Shown here piece by piece: positions 1-7,002 of a stretch of 27,936 bases of DNA. Position 1 is the first letter of the stretch; each line of letters starts with the position of its first letter. Under the pieces are notes generated by a model, which did no database searches, was not told the origin of the DNA, and saw nothing but the letters and a program-made list of their open reading frames with translations. The DNA comes from a virus, in IMG/VR virus record IMGVR_UViG_3300001589_000118, positions 1 through 27,936 of that record; one strand, written 5' to 3'. The position numbers were made by a program, and so were the translations under genes.

Positions 1-76
1 TAATACCTATTTCGGAAACTAAATGCAAGGGAATAATAAAAATAACAAAACTTTTATACCTAGTAGGACCTCTCCT
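1..76. repeat. Terminal direct repeat, left copy
   Basis: Bases 1-76 are identical to bases 27861-27936. The repeat holds the last codons of the gene ending at 27882 and the start of the next gene (ATG at 23), so the two ends join into one continuous gene order. This fits a circular assembly of a circularly permuted or circular genome of about 27,860 bp. A true 76-bp packaged terminal repeat is possible but less likely, because such a short overlap is typical of assembly graphs. Confidence 0.97.
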
Positions 77-187
77 AGTGGTGGTGGCCGGGGTTGTTTA
101 TGTTGGGAAACAGCAACATATTCTAGCGAGTGCTGCGATGGCTCTATGCAAGCCCAGGGTATCGGTGTAATAACAAGAACAAATTGA
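23..187 (+). CDS. Small Cys-containing phage protein, head-region, unknown function
   Basis: A 54-residue reading frame whose ATG directly follows the TAA (20-22) of the gene that wraps round from the right end. The N-terminal half is polar and Asn/Lys/Ser/Gly-rich with a short Gly run (residues 20-22). The core is CLCWETATYSSECCDGSMQA (residues 25-44), with Cys at 25, 27, 37 and 38, followed by QGIG. This Cys/Trp core looks like a small conserved protein I associate with phages of Bacteroidota, where it lies near capsid genes; that is recollection, not a search. The CxC...CC spacing could bind a metal or form disulphides. No function can be assigned. Confidence 0.7.
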   Translation: MQGNNKNNKTFIPSRTSPSGGGRGCLCWETATYSSECCDGSMQAQGIGVITRTN

Positions 188-211
188 AAACGCAAATTTT
201 AAATTAATAAT

Positions 212-226
212 CGTTATATATATAGT
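212..226 (+). promoter_or_regulatory. CGTTATATAT start-adjacent motif (late-type leader)
   Basis: CGTTATATATATAGT directly precedes the ATG at 227. The same element, after an AT-rich stretch of the form ATTWAAWA, lies before the starts at 2492, 15247, 19553 and 26476. It could be a late promoter or a translation signal; its contact with the start codon makes the type uncertain. Confidence 0.55.
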
Positions 227-823
227 ATGGAAAAAACAAAAATGTTAAATCAAATTAGAACACTTTTAAAAATTGAGGTAAAACTTGAGGATCAAAAGTT
301 AGAAAACGGAACGCTGGTAACGGCTGAGAGTTTTGAAAAAGGAAGTGAAATTTTTATCGTAACTGACGATGAGAAGGTGGCTATGCCAGTTGGAGAATAT
401 CTTTTAGAAGATGGCCGTTTAGTGGTTGTTGAAGAAGAAGGTGTTATTGCTGATGTACGCGCTGTATCTGATGATGTCCCGGCGAAAGAGGAAACGGAAG
501 ACCTTGAGGAAACAATCGAAACAGAAGTGCCGGAAATGGTTGCTACAGAGGTTGAAGCAATTATAGAAGCGGTGGTTGAGGTAATAGCCCCAGTTATTGA
601 GGAAGTAAAATCTGAGATTGAAGAACTAAAAAAGAAGTTTGGAGAGATTAAAAAGTACGAAGACAAGGCAGAAGAAGAAAAGAAAAAAGAGGAAATGTCT
701 GCTTCAAGAAAACCAATAAAACACAATCCACAAGCAAAAACCCCACAAAAAAGACAAGTGGAATTTGCAAAAGGAAAATTTAACACAACACTTGATCGAG
801 TATTAAACAAATTAAACAAATAA
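227..823 (+). CDS. Putative capsid scaffolding-type protein
   Basis: A 198-residue protein one base upstream of the major capsid gene. Residues 20-75 look like a small beta domain (pattern LVTAESFEKGSEIFIVTDDEK, then VGEYLLEDGRLVVVEEEG). Residues 85-155 are strongly acidic and helical (repeated Glu, Val and Lys, a likely coiled coil). The last 45 residues are basic (SRKPIKHNPQAKTPQKRQ). An acidic helical body with a basic C-terminus just before the capsid gene is typical of scaffolding proteins, whose basic tail binds the capsid protein. The N-terminal beta part could instead be a head decoration domain. The role is inferred from position and composition. The start is set by the CGTTATATAT motif ending at 226. 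Confidence 0.6.
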   Translation: MEKTKMLNQIRTLLKIEVKLEDQKLENGTLVTAESFEKGSEIFIVTDDEKVAMPVGEYLLEDGRLVVVEEEGVIADVRAVSDDVPAKEETEDLEETIETEVPEMVATEVEAIIEAVVEVIAPVIEEVKSEIEELKKKFGEIKKYEDKAEEEKKKEEMSASRKPIKHNPQAKTPQKRQVEFAKGKFNTTLDRVLNKLNK

Positions 824-824
824 A

Positions 825-1805
825 ATGAAAAAAAGAAACGTAAATTTAGCCGGAACAACTACTAATATAACGACGACTTATGCCGGAGAATTCGCCGGAG
901 AGTATATCGCGGCGGCATTGCTTTCGGCATCAACTATTGATGATGGCGGAATAACTGTAAAGGCAAATATCGCATTTAAGGAAGTTATCAAAAAGTTGGC
1001 TACAGATGCCCTGGTAAAACCAGCAACTTGTGATTTTGATCCAACGTCAACTATCACATTGACAGAGAGAATATTGACTCCCGAGGAGTTACAAATTAAC
1101 CTACAATTATGTAAGTATGATTTTGTAAATGACTGGGAAGCTCAATCTATGGGATATGGTTTAGGACAAACTTTGCCGCCAAAATTTTCAGATTTTTTAA
1201 TTGCTCACGTCGCTTCAGAGGTCGCGCAAAATACAGAGCAGAATATTTGGAGAGGGGATAAAGCAGCCGCTTTAGTAAATTCTTTTGATGGTTTTGAAAA
1301 ACTAATTGCAGCCGCAGCCGCAGCCGGAGATATTCCAGCCGCTCAACAAGTAGCAGCCGTAGCTGGTGGTTTAACAGCCGCTAATATTATTCTTGAGTTA
1401 TCAAAGGTAGTTGATGCAATTCCAGCCGCTTTATATGGTAAAGAAGATTTATTCCTTTATGTAGGACAAGAAGCAGCTAAATTATATGTACAAGCCCTAG
1501 GAGGTTTTGCAGCAAATGGACTAGGTGCAAATGGTGTTTCGAATATGGGAACCCAGTGGTGGAATAACGGCAGTCTTACAGTCAACGGCGTAAAAATATT
1601 TGTATGCCCAGGAATGTCTCCAAATAAAATGTATGTAGCACAACGTAGCAACTTGTATTTCGGAACTGGACTTCTTAACTCAACTCAAGAGGTCAAAGTT
1701 TTGGATATGGGAGACCTTGACGCTAGTAATAATGTGAGAATGGTAATGAGATTTACTTCTGCCGTTCAATTTGGTATTGCTTCGGATTTAGTTGAATACG
1801 CTTAA
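825..1805 (+). CDS. Major capsid protein (HK97-fold candidate)
   Basis: A 326-residue protein closely resembling the flavobacterial phage major capsid family as I remember it: an N-terminal NLAGTTTNITTTYAGEFAGE stretch, then LTERILTPEELQINLQLCKYDF (residues about 78-99), then PPKFSDFLIAHVASEVAQ with NIWRG. It has an Ala-rich stretch (about residues 160-175) and a beta-rich C-terminal half typical of a capsid A domain. There is no obvious scaffold fused at the N-terminus, which agrees with a separate scaffold-like gene upstream. Its start lies one base after the upstream TAA, so the two are probably co-translated. A strong terminator 20 bases after its stop suggests that a short, abundant transcript ends here. 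Confidence 0.85.
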   Translation: MKKRNVNLAGTTTNITTTYAGEFAGEYIAAALLSASTIDDGGITVKANIAFKEVIKKLATDALVKPATCDFDPTSTITLTERILTPEELQINLQLCKYDFVNDWEAQSMGYGLGQTLPPKFSDFLIAHVASEVAQNTEQNIWRGDKAAALVNSFDGFEKLIAAAAAAGDIPAAQQVAAVAGGLTAANIILELSKVVDAIPAALYGKEDLFLYVGQEAAKLYVQALGGFAANGLGANGVSNMGTQWWNNGSLTVNGVKIFVCPGMSPNKMYVAQRSNLYFGTGLLNSTQEVKVLDMGDLDASNNVRMVMRFTSAVQFGIASDLVEYA

Positions 1806-1824
1806 AATTAATTAATTAATCAAT

Positions 1825-1860
1825 AAGGGGGTAAGTGGTTTATCTACTTACCCCTTTTTT
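1825..1860 (+). terminator. Rho-independent terminator after major capsid gene
   Basis: Perfect 9-bp stem GGGGTAAGT (1828-1836) / ACTTACCCC (1846-1854), extendable by G-T and A-T pairs, followed by a run of T from 1855. It is the strongest hairpin seen in the window. Confidence 0.9.
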
Positions 1861-1875
1861 ATAAAACAAAAAAAT

Positions 1876-2400
1876 ATGCCTTGTCTATTGACTACTGGTA
1901 GAAAACTACCTTGTAAAAGCGCCTTTGGCGGAATTAAGAATATATATATAGCAAACTTTGGAGCGGTAAGTTCTGTCATTCAAGATTTAGCAACTTGCGA
2001 ATATTCTATGACGCAGAATGTTGGTTTCGATTGGTATTTGTTTAATGTAAAGGGTAATTCAAGCCTTGATACAACCGTGACTTCTTCTAGAGAAAACGGA
2101 ACGACTTTTTATACCCAAACATTAAATTTAACCCTTACATATCTTGATGCTTGTACACAAGCAGCGTTGCAAACAATCGCAGTTGCAAGGCCTAATGTAA
2201 TTGTCGAAGACTACTATGGAAACTTTTTCTTATGTGGTTTAGAAAATGGAATGGAAGTAACTGGGGGAACAATTGTAACCGGAGCAGCCGCGGGAGACTT
2301 GAGTGGCTTCACGCTTGTTTTTGAGGGAATGGAAGAAACGGCTCCGCTGTTTTTAAGCGCCGGGCCATCTGCTTCAGTTACGCAAATAACGCCAAACTAA
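1876..2400 (+). CDS. Major tail tube protein
   Basis: A 174-residue protein starting MPCLLTTGRKLPCKSAFGGI. Its central FNVKGNSSLDTTVTSSRENG, then TFYTQTLNLTL, and its C-terminal VEDYYGNFFLCGLENGMEVTG with GAAAGDLSGFTL match what I recall of the tail tube family in phages of Bacteroidota. It is all-beta and ends in a flexible Ser/Thr tail, as expected for a ring-forming tube subunit. It sits alone between two terminators, which suits a product needed in very high copy. A head decoration or other beta-rich virion protein is a less likely alternative. Confidence 0.72.
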   Translation: MPCLLTTGRKLPCKSAFGGIKNIYIANFGAVSSVIQDLATCEYSMTQNVGFDWYLFNVKGNSSLDTTVTSSRENGTTFYTQTLNLTLTYLDACTQAALQTIAVARPNVIVEDYYGNFFLCGLENGMEVTGGTIVTGAAAGDLSGFTLVFEGMEETAPLFLSAGPSASVTQITPN

Positions 2401-2420
2401 AGTTTAATTATATTATATTA

Positions 2421-2450
2421 AAAAGCTCCTTTAACCAGGGGCTTTTTTTT
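2421..2450 (+). terminator. Rho-independent terminator after tail tube gene
   Basis: Stem AAAAGCTCCT (2421-2430) / AGGGGCTTTT (2437-2446) with one G-T pair and a 6-base loop, running into eight T from 2443. Confidence 0.88.
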
Positions 2451-2477
2451 TGTTTTTACAAATAACCATTTTTATTT

Positions 2478-2491
2478 CGTTATATATATAT
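2478..2491 (+). promoter_or_regulatory. CGTTATATAT start-adjacent motif (late-type leader)
   Basis: CGTTATATATATAT runs directly into the ATG at 2492, right after the tail tube terminator. It is preceded by the AT-rich stretch CATTTTTATTT, which aligns with the stretches before the other four copies. Confidence 0.6.
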
Positions 2492-2878
2492 ATGATTATA
2501 TTTAAGCCACAAGCCAGCAATAGATTTATTTGCATACCCAGGAAATACGTTACTAGCGCTTTTATGACTATAAGAGATGATAGCACAAACGTTATTGTAA
2601 AATATACCTTAGTACCTCGGGTTGCTGGTGTTGGAAATATTGATATTAACAATGATACTTTTCAAGTGTATAATTCTACTTATACAAATTTAGTAGAGGG
2701 CCATTTTTACGATTTAACTATTTATGAAGATGATACAGAAGAAGTAGTAATGTTCAAGGATAGAATATTTTGCACTAATCAACAAGATGATATACAAGTT
2801 AACAATGATTTTTACAAATTAAATAAAGGCCAATTTCAAGAGTATGATGGTTTTAATAATGACTATATTGTAATATGA
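2492..2878 (+). CDS. Conserved phage structural protein, unknown (head-tail region)
   Basis: A 128-residue protein beginning MIIFKPQASNRF. I chose the ATG at 2492 because the CGTTATATAT element abuts it; an in-frame TTG at 2450 lies inside the upstream terminator and is unlikely. The sequence alternates beta-strand-like segments (ATMT-type strands, VVKYTLVPR, FYDLTIYEDD, EVVMFKDRIFCTNQ) and ends LNKGQFQEY...NDYIVI. I recall this ending from phages of Bacteroidota, directly upstream of portal genes. It is probably a small beta-rich virion protein such as a connector, decoration or fibre-chaperone component. Its stop overlaps the portal start by four bases, so the two are translationally coupled. 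Confidence 0.72.
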   Translation: MIIFKPQASNRFICIPRKYVTSAFMTIRDDSTNVIVKYTLVPRVAGVGNIDINNDTFQVYNSTYTNLVEGHFYDLTIYEDDTEEVVMFKDRIFCTNQQDDIQVNNDFYKLNKGQFQEYDGFNNDYIVI

Positions 2879-4929
2879 AAAAAAGAAATAGCAAGGGGCA
2901 ATTTAGCAAAACAAAAGTTTCAGAGTTTGGCTTTGTTAATTTGAGTACTTACACCAGCCCCGAAGTAAAGGAAGTTAACGGCTCGGATTGGATTGAATAC
3001 GGAATTGACAATAATTATTTCCAGTACTTGATAGATCGCTATAATGGCAGCCCTACAAATAACGCGGCAATAAACGGAATAAGCCAGGCAATTTATGGCA
3101 AAGGGCTAAACGCTACGGATAGCAGCAAAAAACCTAATGAGTATGCGCAAATGGTTTCTTTGTTTAGAAAAGATGTTGTTAGAAGATGCTGCTATGATCT
3201 TAAACTTATGGGCCAGGCTGCTATCCAGGTAATTTATTCTAAGGATAGAAGCAAAATTGTTCAACTAGAACATATGCCTATAGAAACTTTAAGAGCCGAA
3301 AAATGTGACGAAGATGGTAATGTACCGGCATACTTTTACTATAATGATTGGGCCAATATAAAAAGAACAGATGAGCCTTTAAGAATACCGGCCTTTGGTA
3401 TGTCAAAAGAGGGCATAGAAATTTATTATATTAAACCTTATAAAAGTGGTTTCTACTATTATTCTCCAGTCGATTACCAGGGAGGATTGCAATATGCAGA
3501 ATTGGAAGAAGAAGTATCAAATTACCACCTCAACAATATCCTAAATGGCCTCAGTCCATCAATGTTGATAAATTTCAATAATGGAACTCCAAACCAGCAA
3601 GAACGTAACTTAATAGAAACAAAAATTGCACAAAAATTCTCCGGAACTAGCAATGCTGGGAAATTTATTTTAGCTTTTAACGACAACAAGGAAAGCCAGG
3701 CAGAAATAACGCCGGTACAATTAAGCGATGCGCACAACCAATATCAATTTCTAAGCGAAGAAAGCACTTCAAAAATAATGGTAGCCCACAGAATTGTCTC
3801 TCCTATGTTATTAGGAATTAAAGATGGCTCCGGTCTAGGTAATAATGCTGACGAAATAAAAACAGCCAGCTTGCTTATGGATAATACGGTTATAAGACCA
3901 TTTCAAGAACTTTTGATTGATAGCTTTGATCAAATACTAGCTTACAATGATATTAGCTTAAACCTTTACTTTACAACTTTACAGCCGTTAGAATTTACAG
4001 AGGTTGACAGAAGTTTACAAGATGCAGAAACAATAGAGGAAGAAACCGGGGTTGAGATGTCAAAAATTAATCTTAAAATGATTGATGGAAAACAAGCATA
4101 CAAAACAAAAGAGGAAGCCGAAAAGGTTGCTGACGAAATGGGTTGTGGCGGATCGCACGAACACGAAGTTGAGGGGGTTGTTTATTATATGCCTTGTGTA
4201 TCTCACGAAGAACTAAAAGCGCCTTGCTGGGATGGTTACGAACAAATAGGTACAAAAACAAAAGACGGAAAGGAAGTGCCAAATTGCGTGCCTTTAGAAA
4301 AGGAATTTTTGTCTGATGAGATGGGCCTTGCTATTTTAGAAAATTTAAAGGGAGAAAATATTTCCGATCAATGGGAGTTAGTTGACGAACTTGATACGGA
4401 CATAGATATAAGCGACGAGGATTGGGCCACATTATGTATAAAAGAAAAAAAATCTTTATTTAGAAAATTTGCTGATGAGATAACTTCTAAACCCAGCGGC
4501 TTTAGTTATTTAGATAGTAAAAATTATAAGATTAGATATAAATACGCGGTTGGCTCAACAAAGCAAATGAAAGGCAATAATAAGTCAAGGGATTTTTGTA
4601 AAAATATGATGCAACTTTCAAGCGCTGGAGTTGTATATAGATTAGAGGGAATTGACGCAGCTTCTAGAGAGGGTGTGAACGAAAGGCTAGGGCATAAAGG
4701 GAGGCCCTACGATCTGTTTAAATTCAAAGGTGGAGTGTATTGTCGACATAAATGGGTGCGTGCCTTATACCGCCTTAAAAGCAATACTAAACCGTCTGAT
4801 GATTTAAGCGACTATAAAAAAACAAGATCAATCCCAGCTAGTTATATAAAAAGCCCTAGGGGAACAAAGCAATCGGAAATTGCACCAGTTAATATGCCAA
4901 ACCAGGGACATTATCCCGGCGTAAAATAA
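2875..4929 (+). CDS. Portal protein with modular C-terminal extension
   Basis: A 684-residue protein. Residues 38-380 look like a phage portal: WIEYGIDNNYFQYLIDRYNG (39-58), SPTNNAAINGISQAIYGKGL (59-78), a central alpha/beta body, then VAHRIVSPMLLG (303-314) and the long-helix region 325-360. The portal forms the dodecameric vertex through which the terminase pumps DNA. After residue 400 come two short Cys-containing modules: DGKQAYKTKEEAEKVADEMG with CGGSHEHEVEG and YYMPC (404-441), and CWDGYEQIG with KDGKEVPNCVP (451-473). The last 200 residues end in a domain with RDFCKNMMQLSSAG, VNERLGHKG and FKGGVYCRHKWVR. The length is well above a typical portal of about 450, because of this extension. 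The start is ATG with A-rich leader, overlapping the upstream stop. Confidence 0.78.
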   Translation: MKKRNSKGQFSKTKVSEFGFVNLSTYTSPEVKEVNGSDWIEYGIDNNYFQYLIDRYNGSPTNNAAINGISQAIYGKGLNATDSSKKPNEYAQMVSLFRKDVVRRCCYDLKLMGQAAIQVIYSKDRSKIVQLEHMPIETLRAEKCDEDGNVPAYFYYNDWANIKRTDEPLRIPAFGMSKEGIEIYYIKPYKSGFYYYSPVDYQGGLQYAELEEEVSNYHLNNILNGLSPSMLINFNNGTPNQQERNLIETKIAQKFSGTSNAGKFILAFNDNKESQAEITPVQLSDAHNQYQFLSEESTSKIMVAHRIVSPMLLGIKDGSGLGNNADEIKTASLLMDNTVIRPFQELLIDSFDQILAYNDISLNLYFTTLQPLEFTEVDRSLQDAETIEEETGVEMSKINLKMIDGKQAYKTKEEAEKVADEMGCGGSHEHEVEGVVYYMPCVSHEELKAPCWDGYEQIGTKTKDGKEVPNCVPLEKEFLSDEMGLAILENLKGENISDQWELVDELDTDIDISDEDWATLCIKEKKSLFRKFADEITSKPSGFSYLDSKNYKIRYKYAVGSTKQMKGNNKSRDFCKNMMQLSSAGVVYRLEGIDAASREGVNERLGHKGRPYDLFKFKGGVYCRHKWVRALYRLKSNTKPSDDLSDYKKTRSIPASYIKSPRGTKQSEIAPVNMPNQGHYPGVK

Positions 4930-4936
4930 AAAAAAT

Positions 4937-5446
4937 ATGGCTACAGTATTATTTATAAATAGAACAGATTTAGTTAGAAACTCAATTATTGACGGAAATG
5001 TGGATACTGACAAGTTCATTCAGTTCATTAAGATAGCGCAAGAAATTGATATACAGCAAATTATTGGAACTCAAATGTATGAGGGTTTAACCGCTGCTAT
5101 AGTAGCTGGAATTAATTTACCAGCGAATGCAAGGTGGAAAATTATTCTTGACGACTATATTGTAAGTATGCTAATATGGTACGCTCAGAGCAATTACTAT
5201 CCATTTAGCGCATATCAATTAAAGAACGGCGGATTGTACAAACATACCGCGGAAAATTCTCAAAGCGTAGATAAAAATGAGGTTGACTATTTAGTTGAAA
5301 AAGCCAGGACGAATGCAGAATGGTACTCTAGAAGATTTATAGACTTTATGTGTTTTAATCAATCAACCTATCCGGAGTACACTAGCAACGTTAACGACGA
5401 CATTTATCCTTCTTATGAGGCTACTTTTAATGGCTGGGTTATATGA
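4937..5446 (+). CDS. Head-tail connector / head completion candidate
   Basis: A 169-residue, mainly helical protein directly downstream of the portal. It begins MATVLFINRTDLVRNSIIDG and contains QFIKIAQEIDIQQIIGTQMYEGL (helical), LDDYIVSMLIWYAQSNYYPFSAYQLKNGGL and VEKARTNAEWYSRRFIDFM. I recall similar proteins next to portals in flavobacterial phages, where an adaptor or neck role is usually assumed. The position and all-helical make-up are those of connector proteins of the HK97 gp6 type, but I see no diagnostic motif. The stop overlaps the next small gene (ATGA). Confidence 0.6.
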   Translation: MATVLFINRTDLVRNSIIDGNVDTDKFIQFIKIAQEIDIQQIIGTQMYEGLTAAIVAGINLPANARWKIILDDYIVSMLIWYAQSNYYPFSAYQLKNGGLYKHTAENSQSVDKNEVDYLVEKARTNAEWYSRRFIDFMCFNQSTYPEYTSNVNDDIYPSYEATFNGWVI

Positions 5447-5520
5447 GTTATAAAGCAAAGGCAAAAAATATTGAAAAGTTAAAAATCTTTTTAAAGAGGA
5501 TTAAAAAAAGAAAAAAGTAA
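5443..5520 (+). CDS. Very small basic peptide, unknown
   Basis: A 25-residue frame, MSYKAKAKNIEKLKIFLKRI followed by KKRKK: 12 of 25 residues are Lys or Arg. Its ATG overlaps the upstream stop as ATGA and its TAA overlaps the next ATG as TAATG, so it is fully integrated in the operon, which supports translation. It could bind nucleic acid, or act mainly as a coupling peptide between its neighbours. Confidence 0.42.
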   Translation: MSYKAKAKNIEKLKIFLKRIKKRKK

Positions 5521-6401
5521 TGGCAAACGAGATATATTTAAAAAGCTGGTGGGGCTCCGGAGTATGTGATAACAACATAAACTGGGGCTTAGTTTATAAA
5601 CCTTATGCAAATTGCGGAGACCCAAGGGAGCAATCTTTTGTTGAAAAGTTTGGAGAGCCTATAAGCGCTTACTCACTTAGAAACCTTACAAGCAATTCAG
5701 AGCAAGCTGTAGTACAAGTTTCAAATGGAGAAAAAACTTTTGATTTACTAGAAACACAAGTTGGAGACAGAATATACCTTGAAACACTAGGTAAAACATT
5801 AAGGGTTGTTAAATGGTACGACCAGGCTGGAACAGACCAAACTTTAGTTGCTCTTGAGCCATTTGCTCCATTCCTTGTAAAAGATGGCAATGCCTTTTCT
5901 GTAAATAGATTACCAGCAATAAAATTTGATACTGGAAATAAAATAGAATTAACAACTTTTTTAAGACCCGAAAGAGATAATTTAAGAACTTACAATGTAG
6001 GTGCTTACTCTAACGACCAAGAAGAAGTTGAGGGCGGCAATAGTCTTTTATACAATGCTGGTAGAATTACTCAACCAATAATAAGCTGGCTGCCCTTAGA
6101 TAGATTACAAGCGCTTTTAAGAGAGCCTATTTTTCAAAATGGAACAAAAGTTGTTGCAGAAATAGACAAGTTTGGACCATTCCCCAGCCCACTAAAAAAC
6201 TTAAATTTATATCAAATAAAAAATGCTTTAAGCGCGCCTATTAATTTTGGTTTTGGAGAAGGGATAAATATGCTTATGACAGAGTTTATTATATACCCGG
6301 ACGAAACAGAAAATGTTGACAAGGTTACAGAAAATATTCTTCAATATTATAAAATTATTTTATCTCCTACTGAGCCAATAGGATTAAAACCAAAAAAGTA
6401 A
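5520..6401 (+). CDS. Putative tail fibre / receptor-binding protein with lectin-like motif
   Basis: A 293-residue protein. Residues 48-110 carry ISAYSLRNL (48-56), QAVVQVSNGEKTFDL and VKWYDQAGTDQT (97-108). The AYSLR...WYDQ(S/A)G pairing resembles the concanavalin A-like jelly-roll domain of arabinofuranosidase B-type proteins, which recurs in phage fibres and adhesins, so carbohydrate binding at the cell surface is a reasonable guess. The N-terminal 35 residues (SWWGSGVCDNNINWGLVYK) may anchor it to the virion. It lies between the connector genes and the lysis genes, a usual place for a host-recognition protein. No catalytic residues are evident. Its sequence is not low complexity and shows no collagen-like or coiled-coil repeats. 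Confidence 0.5.
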   Translation: MANEIYLKSWWGSGVCDNNINWGLVYKPYANCGDPREQSFVEKFGEPISAYSLRNLTSNSEQAVVQVSNGEKTFDLLETQVGDRIYLETLGKTLRVVKWYDQAGTDQTLVALEPFAPFLVKDGNAFSVNRLPAIKFDTGNKIELTTFLRPERDNLRTYNVGAYSNDQEEVEGGNSLLYNAGRITQPIISWLPLDRLQALLREPIFQNGTKVVAEIDKFGPFPSPLKNLNLYQIKNALSAPINFGFGEGINMLMTEFIIYPDETENVDKVTENILQYYKIILSPTEPIGLKPKK

Positions 6402-6403
6402 TT

Positions 6404-6850
6404 ATGAAAAAAATAAGCAAACATATATCGTATAAAGAGGGTATAAATTCTAATTATGCAAAAGAGCATAAAATAGAAAACAAACCAAATGATGAGCAGC
6501 TAGAAAATATGCAGCTAATCGCAGAAAAAGTTTTTGAGCCATTAAGGGAATGGGTTGGCGGTCCTATAAAAGTAAATAGCTTTTTTAGATCAAAAAAATT
6601 AAATACTGGCATTAAGGGAAGTTTAACCAGCCAACATTTAAAAGGACAAGCAATAGATTTGACAACTATGGGCTTAAAAACTAATTTAGAAATTTTTAAT
6701 TATATAAAAGACAATTTAGATTTCGACCAGGTTATTTGGGAGTATGGTAGAAAAAACCCGGTTTGGATACACGTTTCCTATAAAGCCAAAAATAATAGAA
6801 AACAAGCATTAGTTATAAAGGAAGTCGGACAATATAAAATTTATAAATAA
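6404..6850 (+). CDS. Endolysin, M15-family (D-Ala-D-Ala type) peptidase
   Basis: A 148-residue, single-domain zinc peptidase. The M15 signature is present: SFFRSKKLN (59-67), SQHLKGQAIDL (76-86) and VWIHVSY (120-126), giving likely zinc ligands His78, Asp85 and His123. Members cleave peptide bonds in cell-wall stem peptides; in phages they are endolysins or virion-associated lysins. There is no signal peptide, so release would depend on the holin-like proteins encoded directly downstream. The start lies two bases after the previous stop, and the TAA overlaps the next ATG (TAATG). The size matches compact phage M15 lysins. Confidence 0.85.
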   Translation: MKKISKHISYKEGINSNYAKEHKIENKPNDEQLENMQLIAEKVFEPLREWVGGPIKVNSFFRSKKLNTGIKGSLTSQHLKGQAIDLTTMGLKTNLEIFNYIKDNLDFDQVIWEYGRKNPVWIHVSYKAKNNRKQALVIKEVGQYKIYK

Positions 6851-7002
6851 TGGTAACAGATTACAAAACGCTTATAATAAATTTAGGGACATTTTTGTTT
6901 AGTATGACAAATATTGATATTGCATTAAAGATTACGCTTCTACTTTTGACAATCGGATATACCGCTCACAAATGGTATTTAATGAACAAAAGAAATAAAT
7001 AA
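6850..7002 (+). CDS. Small single-TM protein of the lysis cassette
   Basis: A 50-residue protein with a hydrophobic segment at about residues 25-43 (DIALKITLLLLTIGYTAHKW) and a basic end (MNKRNK). Stop/start overlaps join it to the endolysin upstream and to the holin-like gene downstream. I recall the GYT(A/I)H(K/R)WYLM pattern from small membrane proteins in the lysis cassettes of phages of Bacteroidota. It may be an auxiliary holin, antiholin or pinholin; the sequence does not decide which. Confidence 0.65.
   Translation: MVTDYKTLIINLGTFLFSMTNIDIALKITLLLLTIGYTAHKWYLMNKRNK

Noticed and set aside
292-858. Long minus-strand open frames opposite the scaffold-like, tape measure and other genes
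   Set aside because: They mirror real + strand genes, have Ser/Phe-rich translations typical of antisense frames, and lack leaders and operon logic.
1310-1385. GCAGCC-type repeat in the capsid gene as a functional DNA repeat
   Set aside because: It encodes an Ala-rich stretch of the capsid protein; codon preference for GCC/GCA explains the repetition.
2450-2491. TTG start at 2450 for the gene ending at 2878
   Set aside because: It lies in the T tract of the terminator and adds a hydrophobic stretch made of the AT-rich leader; the ATG at 2492 has the CGTTATATAT element directly before it.
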